A stretch of 64,000 nt of DNA. Origin: Brevifilum sp029548365 (GTDB taxonomy: Bacteria > Chloroflexota > Anaerolineae > Anaerolineales > Anaerolineaceae). Of this stretch, positions 60,201-64,000 are shown in pieces (the first letter of the stretch is position 1; every line of letters begins with the position of its first letter). The position numbers and the translations under genes are program-made. The stretch is taken from positions 3,433 through 67,432 of the forward strand of contig DAOSSA010000011.1 in NCBI GenBank assembly GCA_035376985.1. The letters run 5' to 3'. The notes under the pieces were generated by a model. It was not told where the DNA came from, made no database searches, and was given only the letters and a program-made list of their open reading frames with translations.

Positions 60201-60742
60201 ATGACTGTGATGAATAAAAGGGTGCGCTTTTGACCTGATTCTAAATAGCGGAGAACGCCCCATAACAGCGCCATACCCCAAAAGACGATGTAAATTTCAT
60301 TGCGGGTATAGCGGCTGTAATAGGAGATAAATGGCGAGATCATGAACATGAACCCTGAAATCAGCGCTCCCACCCGGCCCAGGTATTTTTTAAAGGCAAA
60401 CAGGGCAAAGGCGACCACCCCGATGCCGAACAGGGCATTGGGGACCCGGGCAGAGAAATCGTTGGCTCCAAATAGGGTGTAGGAGAGCGTAATCAGGTGA
60501 AATTGCAGGGGGCCATGGGTCACCGGGTCGTAGCGGTAACCACCGCCCTGGTAGAAGGTGTACGCTGGCACCACATGGTTGACCTCATCATGGCTCATGA
60601 CCCGCTCGCCCAGGATGGCAAACCGGCTGATTGCGGTGATGAGCAAAATTAAGCTGAGGATCAGGTGATAAACGGTGAATTGAGGCCAAATTGAGAAAAC
60701 TGGTCGATCCAGCCAGGTATTGATGGTTTTGTTCTGGTTCAT
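57218..60742 (-). CDS. Agl23/TIGR03663-type membrane glycosyltransferase fused to NHL propeller
   Basis: An 1174-aa protein. The first 640 residues carry about 13-15 membrane spans of the GT-C fold. The catalytic acidic motif is SHDEVNHV near residue 52 (loop 1), and HGPLQFHL follows. This is the pattern of TIGR03663 (flippase-associated Agl23-like) proteins. A long acidic cytoplasmic or outer loop lies near residue 455-520. After a globular part (about 640-860), at least five NHL repeats (about 875-1165, for example DIAFAPDGSFYVADSRNHRI and VDRQGRVFITDTGNKRI) form a beta-propeller outside the cell. ATG at 60742 follows GGAA; the frame is open to 60814. Probable role: transfer of lipid-linked sugar at the outer face, with the propeller binding a partner. 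Confidence 0.85.
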   Translation of the reverse strand: MNQNKTINTWLDRPVFSIWPQFTVYHLILSLILLITAISRFAILGERVMSHDEVNHVVPAYTFYQGGGYRYDPVTHGPLQFHLITLSYTLFGANDFSARVPNALFGIGVVAFALFAFKKYLGRVGALISGFMFMISPFISYYSRYTRNEIYIVFWGMALLWGVLRYLESGQKRTLLFITVITALHFTDKATAYIFTAELLIFLALVFTVRVMTKPWQSKQTRIIFLAVVGITLMCGLALFAVGYNALTHSSAMVPDDSVGISLGDLETSTRLIIGGLGLGLLVGLVSAAYFLIKGIGWRGVRDERSFDLLIMQGTIVLPLLAALPMDILGFNPLDYSMEGITSSLYFLIPLVVISLGIGIWWNWKVWAVNIAIFWSIFTIFYTSLFTQGLGLYMGLMGALGYWLAQQGVVRGTQPLYYYALIQIPIYEFLPAFGTLLATVLGLRLLSRRLKPEQSAANIDPEEVSDVENINLSESTSAQSADDCAVETQDENTGDFKPSVSRRIVDNEGEPRHTPVLSLLLFWSVMSLITFSFAGERMPWLTSHITMPMILASGWSLGRLVESLNGLDFKRQRGWIVVLLGFLFLLAIFRTISLAFSPLPPFQGRELAQLEVTANFLLAFAGVLASGAALWFFLRGWQVAQIGKLALILFVTVLSFITARTAFRANFILYDTAKEFLVYAHSARDPKDVLEQVEEISFRLTGGKDIVVAYDNDMLYPYWWYFRDYPNKRWFSDNPTRDLRDAPIILAGSGNFGLIEPVVGDDYIRFDYTRLWWPSQAYFNLTFQRVWDALKDPDMRSALWEIWYNRNYEPYARLTYTNTLTLENWQPSDSFRMYMRKDIASMIWEYGAAPMVIEPAIDPYEAATLNLEADRVVYADAHFSLDTPRDIAFAPDGSFYVADSRNHRILHFDAQGQYLNAFGAYAASDFGTNQIAPESFFNEPWGLAVGPDGSVYVADTWNHRIQKFSADGKFIIMWGQFGAAETPFHFWGPRGVAVDRQGRVFITDTGNKRIVIFDSNGVNLAVFGGAGLGVGQFDEPVGIEVDDTGRLFVADTWNKRIQIMLPGSDPLVFPNHITWDIDGWYGESLDNKPFLTIDENNTVYVADPMLGRVLVFNQFGEFLYTWGGVGSGLDEIGIVGGLAADQLGNIWVSDARNNRLMRFPINESFTQVPLQPQE

Positions 60743-60897
60743 GGCGCGTTTTTCCGTGTTGGTCGTGATCAGGTTGTGCAGGTCTAATTTTAGCTCATTT
60801 TTCGAACTATACATTATGAGTCTGCGCCTGACAAGGTATTCTCATCAGCAAATCATGGGCTCTTTCAAAACCTCGAGTTAAGGTAGAATCATGATTA

Positions 60898-61920
60898 ATG
60901 AAAACAAGATTGTTCTTGCTTGGTGTTCTGGTCATCTTGTTAACTGCTTGTGGGAGAAGGGAAGTGCAGTTAGATATGGCGACTCTGGATGGCACGCGCC
61001 TGAATGAAACTGCGGTCAGCCTGGTGACCCAGGATTTTGCCCAGACCCAAACATCGGTACCCACAGAAACGCCGACGCCCACCCGAACTTCTACGCCAAT
61101 TCCCACTCTGGATCGCACACGCCCACCCATCCAAACGCCCACCAGCGTGTTGCCCTGCAACCTGGCAGAGGCGGGTCTGCCAATCGATATTACGATCCCG
61201 GATGACACCAAGATGGGACCAGGAACGCATTTTTCAAAAACCTGGCGGTTGAAAAATGTTGGCTCCTGTACCTGGACGCGTTTGTATACGCTTACTTTTT
61301 TCTCGGGCAACAGCTTAAGCGCACAATACACCCATTACCTGCTCCAACCGGTTGAACCGGGCGAAACCGTTGACCTGACCGTAGATATGATCGCTCCTGA
61401 GAAGGTTGGGGTTTACCAGAGCAACTGGATGTTGCGCGATCCTGATGATGCGCTGTTTGGGATTGGCCCGCATGGCGATGCGCCTTTTTGGGTGCGGATT
61501 GAGGTCGTTCAGGTGACGACTGAAACCCCGCATCCAACCCCATCTCTGACCGTGACGCCTCCAGTTTATATTACGGGTGAGGCTTTGTTAGCCGACAGCG
61601 ACAAAATCGACCTTGATAAGGCTATTCTGAACCCCGCTGATGGCGATCTGGCTGACCTCCAGTACCATTATGGAGAAACACCTGCTCACCTGTTGACACC
61701 CCTGAATGGCATGAAATGGGCTGCTTACGGGGATGTTGAACCCGGACTGGCTCAATGTGCTGCTGCAGCGATTAATAACAACACAATTGGATTTTCAACA
61801 GTACCCGTGGGGACGAATTTTTGCTATCAAACCTCGGAGGGTCTATGGGGGTGGTTACGCATTGAAGGGTTTGCTGATGGTAAATTGATGATCAGTTTCC
61901 TGACCTGGGCAGTTCACTGA
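60898..61920 (+). CDS. Lipoprotein with NBR1-type Ig domain
   Basis: A 340-aa lipoprotein (lipobox LTAC, Cys near residue 19). A Thr/Pro-rich linker (PTETPTPTRTSTPIPT) leads to an NBR1-Ig-like domain (about 88-205). This carries PGTHFSKTWRLKNVGSCTW and VYQSNWMLRDPDDALFG, with two Cys that may pair (in CNLAEAG and GSCTW). A second proline-rich linker (about 208-226) leads to a C-terminal beta domain with two more Cys. Such proteins are very common in Chloroflexota and are thought to sit on the cell surface; the ligands are unknown. It faces the glycosyltransferase gene divergently, with 155 bp between starts. Confidence 0.85.
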   Translation: MKTRLFLLGVLVILLTACGRREVQLDMATLDGTRLNETAVSLVTQDFAQTQTSVPTETPTPTRTSTPIPTLDRTRPPIQTPTSVLPCNLAEAGLPIDITIPDDTKMGPGTHFSKTWRLKNVGSCTWTRLYTLTFFSGNSLSAQYTHYLLQPVEPGETVDLTVDMIAPEKVGVYQSNWMLRDPDDALFGIGPHGDAPFWVRIEVVQVTTETPHPTPSLTVTPPVYITGEALLADSDKIDLDKAILNPADGDLADLQYHYGETPAHLLTPLNGMKWAAYGDVEPGLAQCAAAAINNNTIGFSTVPVGTNFCYQTSEGLWGWLRIEGFADGKLMISFLTWAVH

Positions 61921-61965
61921 GGAGGTCACGAATAATCGGGGAGTAGAATCGGTTGATGGAGAATT

Positions 61966-62172
61966 ATGGGTCGTGACCGCCCGCATGAGGTTTACAGGAA
62001 ATATCCGGTAACAGGTACAATATTTTATTCCCTCAGGGAAGCGAATCATTGGGATCAGCTACGTGCTGCCAGCAACGGCTTTTCACCCTTCCCTTTGCGA
62101 AGAACTTATTATTGCGGAGTGGGCTGGATTAAACTCAAGCGACTTTCAGGACAACCCCTCATTCATCATTAA
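61966..62172 (+). CDS. Uncertain short reading frame
   Basis: A 68-codon frame with GGAG 4 bp before the ATG. The product has no recognised motif and no membrane segment. Composition is Arg, Tyr and Leu-rich. It lies just after the NBR1-Ig lipoprotein and overlaps by 4 bp the 3' end of the small membrane protein on the other strand. It could be a chance frame. Confidence 0.25.
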   Translation: MGRDRPHEVYRKYPVTGTIFYSLREANHWDQLRAASNGFSPFPLRRTYYCGVGWIKLKRLSGQPLIHH

Positions 62173-62399
62173 GCTTTAAACAGGCTGCGAAAGATGAGCA
62201 TAAAGCCGAAAATGATCAGCGGAATGCCAAGGATTGCGCCGACGATGGTTAAGGTTAATACCACTCCGGCGATCATCAACACCAACCCTAAAATAGCGCC
62301 GATCAGGCGCCCGGTGGCTTCGATGATCCAAACGACCAACCGCCAGGTGAACCAGAAGGGGAAAAACAGCCAGTGTACACGTTTTTTCTTTTCAGTCAT
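62169..62399 (-). CDS. Small two-TM membrane protein
   Basis: A 76-aa protein, unknown function. A basic start (TEKKKRVHW) is followed by two hydrophobic stretches: FFPFWFTWRLVVWII (about 10-25) and a glycine-rich one (about 33-65), ending in basic RSLFKA. GGAGGTAACT lies before ATG 62399, an ideal ribosome site. The pattern resembles stress-related small membrane proteins. No neighbours on the same strand within 600 bp. Confidence 0.75.
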   Translation of the reverse strand: MTEKKKRVHWLFFPFWFTWRLVVWIIEATGRLIGAILGLVLMIAGVVLTLTIVGAILGIPLIIFGFMLIFRSLFKA

Positions 62400-62518
62400 A
62401 GTTACCTCCATATTAATTATACGGTATTGGAGGACAAAAGTTGTGACAAAGGTTCAAATTTGTGAAGGCGATGTTGATAGGATTTTTTCATCATTGTAGA
62501 AGATGTAAAACCGCCCAC

Positions 62519-62547
62519 TTAACAAGCTATTTTATGTCTGGTATAAT
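62519..62547 (+). promoter_or_regulatory. Promoter of tRNA-Ser
   Basis: TTAACA (62519-62524) and TATAAT (62542-62547) with a 17-bp spacer, 27 bp before the tRNA. Confidence 0.85.
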
Positions 62548-62573
62548 ACTCTTCGCCTGAGAAGTAGCAGGAT

Positions 62574-62659
62574 GGAGAGGTCGCATAGTTGGCCTAGTGC
62601 GCCCGCTTGGAAAGCGGGTATACCGCAAGGTATCGTGGGTTCGAATCCCACCCTCTCCG
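62574..62659 (+). tRNA. tRNA-Ser (anticodon GGA)
   Basis: An 86-nt class II tRNA. The acceptor GGAGAGG pairs with CCTCTCC, and the discriminator is G as in Ser tRNAs. The anticodon loop CTTGGAAA carries GGA at 62609-62611. A long variable arm (TATACCGCAAGGTATC) and T arm GTGGGTTCGAATCCCAC are clear. CCA is not encoded. A triplicated 113-bp unit follows at once. Confidence 0.97.
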
Positions 62660-62663
62660 CTAT

Positions 62664-63002
62664 GAGAATAAGACCACCCACCAGTGCGGGTGGTTTTTTC
62701 AAACAAGCACGTCGTCAAGAGCGGTGGGTTCGCATCCACATTCCCTGCGGGAACGCTTCGCAGCCCTCTCTGCTGTGAGAATAAGATCACCCACCAGAGC
62801 GGGCGGTTTTTTCAAACAAGCACGTCGTCAAGAGCGGTGGGTTCGCATCCACATTCCCTGCGGGAACGCTTCGCAGCCCTCTCCGCTGTGAGAAAAAGAC
62901 CACCCACCAGACCGGGTGATTTTTTCAAACAAGCACGTCGTCAAGAGCAGTGGGTTCGCATCCACATTCCCTGCGGGAACGCTTCGCTGCCCTCTCTGCT
63001 GG
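62664..63002 (+). repeat. Three tandem 113-bp units following tRNA-Ser
   Basis: Units start at 62664, 62777 and 62890 and are more than 90 percent alike by eye. Each contains a terminator (CCACCC, 8-nt loop, GGGTGG or a weakened form, then T5-6). Next come AAACAAGCACGTCGTCAAGAG, a T-arm-like GTGGGTTCGCATCCAC and a CCCTGCGGGAACGCTTCGCAG hairpin ending in CCCTCTCYGCT. That ending matches the 3' end of the tRNA (CCCTCTCCGCT). The units thus look like copies of the tRNA 3' end plus its terminator with an insertion. Confidence 0.9.
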
Positions 63003-63009
63003 AATAATA

Positions 63010-63041
63010 AAAACGCCCTGTGGAAGTGTTTGGGCGTTTTG
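63010..63041. terminator. Hairpin terminator between tRNA-Ser repeats and next gene
   Basis: AAACGCCC (63011-63018) and GGGCGTTT (63032-63039) form a perfect 8-bp stem, with A and T runs at both sides. It can serve either strand. Confidence 0.75.
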
Positions 63042-63088
63042 GCCTCAAGAGTTTGAATTACTTGTTTGTTGTTGTTCTTCTTTCGCAA

Positions 63089-63658
63089 TCATTCCCGTTT
63101 ATTGCTAAATCGAGCCCTTCTCCGCCAGGAGAACACTGCTAAAATAACCAGCACGAGAAAGCTGGCTACCAGAAAAACCCATTTAAACAGAGTAAATATG
63201 CCAGCCAGGCTATCAATCACGGCGGTGCGGTGAGGGTACCGTGAGATAACAATTGATGCTGAGATATTTTCGAGAAAATCAAACACCATGCCGGCTATTG
63301 GAAGTAAGTTGATCCGTGCCCATAAGGGCCCGGATAGATTTGAGGTTTTCGTCAGAAGGCTGATCGCTGTTACCAGGAAGGCGGTGTAGACCAGCGGGAA
63401 GATCAGATCAAATGTAAATCTTGCCCGGATGTAGGCAGCCCGACCGTGCGCTCCATAACCTTCAGCCATGCGGTAGAGGTCGGCAGCAGTATAGAAAAGT
63501 GAAGTGTCAGGAGATCCGAGTTCAGCGCTGTAAGTTTCAGCATTGGCAGTCTGATCGGGTAAGACCAGCGCGCTGAAGACGAGGAAGAGCGCCAGGCAAA
63601 TCAACACCAGGAGTGGGGTTGAAATTTTCAGAAGCCATAGGGAAAGTTTTGTGAGCAT
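63089..63658 (-). CDS. Four-TM membrane protein, unknown
   Basis: A 189-aa integral membrane protein. Hydrophobic spans are at about 10-32, 85-105, 115-135 and 150-178. The extracytoplasmic loop (about 33-82) is polar, with YTAADLYRMAEGYGAHGRAAYIRARFTFD, and the tail is RRRARFSNKRE. It resembles small Anaerolineae membrane proteins I cannot name. GAGGTAACG lies before ATG 63658. No neighbour on this strand in the window. Confidence 0.75.
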   Translation of the reverse strand: MLTKLSLWLLKISTPLLVLICLALFLVFSALVLPDQTANAETYSAELGSPDTSLFYTAADLYRMAEGYGAHGRAAYIRARFTFDLIFPLVYTAFLVTAISLLTKTSNLSGPLWARINLLPIAGMVFDFLENISASIVISRYPHRTAVIDSLAGIFTLFKWVFLVASFLVLVILAVFSWRRRARFSNKRE

Positions 63659-63779
63659 CGTTACCTCGCAAAAGAAATGATATGAGATGATGATAATTTA
63701 ACTAATTGTATTGTATCAAAATCAGAGCATTGGGAAGCTGCGTTTTGTTTTTGTTAAATTGATGAATATTTATTCTTCA

Positions 63780-64000
63780 GCCCTCCTGGGTTTGATTGCG
63801 GAGTTGTGAAGATTGATCACAAACCCCGGAGGTCTGTGTTTGCGCGCGGGTTGGGGGTAATTCAAAAAGAGCGATGCGTTTTTTCTCTCCAGACCTCCGG
63901 GGTTTGATTGCAGAGTTGTGAAGATTGGACAAAAACCCCGGAGGACTATGTTTGCACGCGGGTTGGGATTAATTCAAAAAGAGCGATGCGGTTTTTCAGA
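63780..64000. repeat. Two tandem ~112-bp copies with palindromic arms
   Basis: The word TTTGATTGCRGAGTTGTGAAG recurs at 63791 and 63903 (period 112). The copies run to GAGCGATGCG and a T run. Within each copy CCTCCGGGGTTT and AAACCCCGGAGG arms form a perfect or near-perfect stem. Across copies, AAACCCCGGAGGTCTG (63821-63836) and CAGACCTCCGGGGTTT (63890-63905) are perfect 16-bp inverted repeats. The second copy reaches the window edge, so more copies may follow. Confidence 0.85.

Noticed and set aside
62664..63002. CRISPR-like array after tRNA-Ser
   Set aside because: The units are contiguous, 113 bp long and without unique spacers. No cas genes are near.
62574..63002. Integrated element or prophage at the tRNA-Ser 3' end
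   Set aside because: No integrase or phage gene lies downstream. Only the short repeats are present, so at most a relic is possible.

Overview
The window looks like a chromosomal segment of an anaerobic Chloroflexota bacterium, most likely Anaerolineae. This is inferred from gene content, not from a marker phylogeny. The supporting genes are a long (638 aa) formate-tetrahydrofolate ligase, an Agl23-type membrane glycosyltransferase fused to an NHL propeller, a lipoprotein with an NBR1-type Ig domain, a DUF2089 regulator paired with a SHOCT-like protein, and fermentative sugar-use genes. There is no rRNA, CRISPR array, prophage or transposase. Most genes are ordinary housekeeping or metabolic genes. 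The intergenic DNA is unusually rich in short repeats.

Layout. 1-8956: a cut AI-2E-type permease, then a sugar cluster on the plus strand (GH4 glycosidase, ChbG/YdjC deacetylase, GPH symporter), a Gfo/Idh/MocA oxidoreductase, an unknown anchored protein and malic enzyme. 9557-16990: a polyprenol-phosphate mannosyltransferase, then the overlapping minus-strand operon pth-mfd-yabE-like-ksgA. 17460-23786: fhs, a class II aldolase, two LppM-like lipoproteins and a membrane protein whose zinc-ribbon 5' end has decayed. 24240-31772: an ECF transporter interleaved with purine-nucleoside salvage enzymes. 32199-38255: a secreted subtilase and a four-domain CoA-disulfide-reductase/rhodanese/TusA/DsrE fusion. 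38775-44983: tRNA-Gly and tRNA-Cys, an autoregulated TetR-SDR operon, mutM, a DtxR regulator, an MFS exporter and the DUF2089/SHOCT pair. 45401-55532: OsmC, bifunctional FTCD, an M23 peptidase, YjjX, CapA, an HhH protein, a YcgN-like protein, two tandem cyclic-di-AMP receptor-like proteins, a DUF4013 membrane protein and an M4 metalloprotease. 55754-57054: infC-rpmI-rplT. 57218-64000: the glycosyltransferase-NHL fusion, the NBR1-Ig lipoprotein, tRNA-Ser with a 113-bp tandem triplication, small membrane proteins and a palindromic repeat array.

The most interesting system is at 24240-30918, with a possible partner at 20459-21112. EcfA1A2 (one fused chain), EcfT and an EcfS component are interleaved with an MtnA-family isomerase, a methylthioinosine-phosphorylase-like enzyme and an MTA/SAH/5'-deoxyadenosine deaminase-like amidohydrolase. 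A fuculose-phosphate-type class II aldolase lies 3 kb upstream. Together these four enzymes match the order of steps known for 5'-deoxyadenosine/methylthioadenosine salvage by the deaminase-first route: deamination, phosphorolysis, isomerisation, aldol cleavage to dihydroxyacetone phosphate plus an aldehyde. The genetic link to a dedicated ECF importer suggests uptake of such nucleosides, or of their thio- or deoxy-sugars, from outside. That link is inference.

A second theme is repeats. Heptad arrays (GGTGAAT/GGTGAGT type) flank a CG-rich core in at least six intergenic sites, and at two sites the arrays face each other like terminal inverted repeats. The tRNA-Ser 3' region is followed by three 113-bp units, each with its own terminator and a T-arm-like segment. 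Several genes also show unusual starts: infC appears to start at ATA or ATT, and both large exported proteases are preceded by tiny reading frames with good ribosome binding sites.
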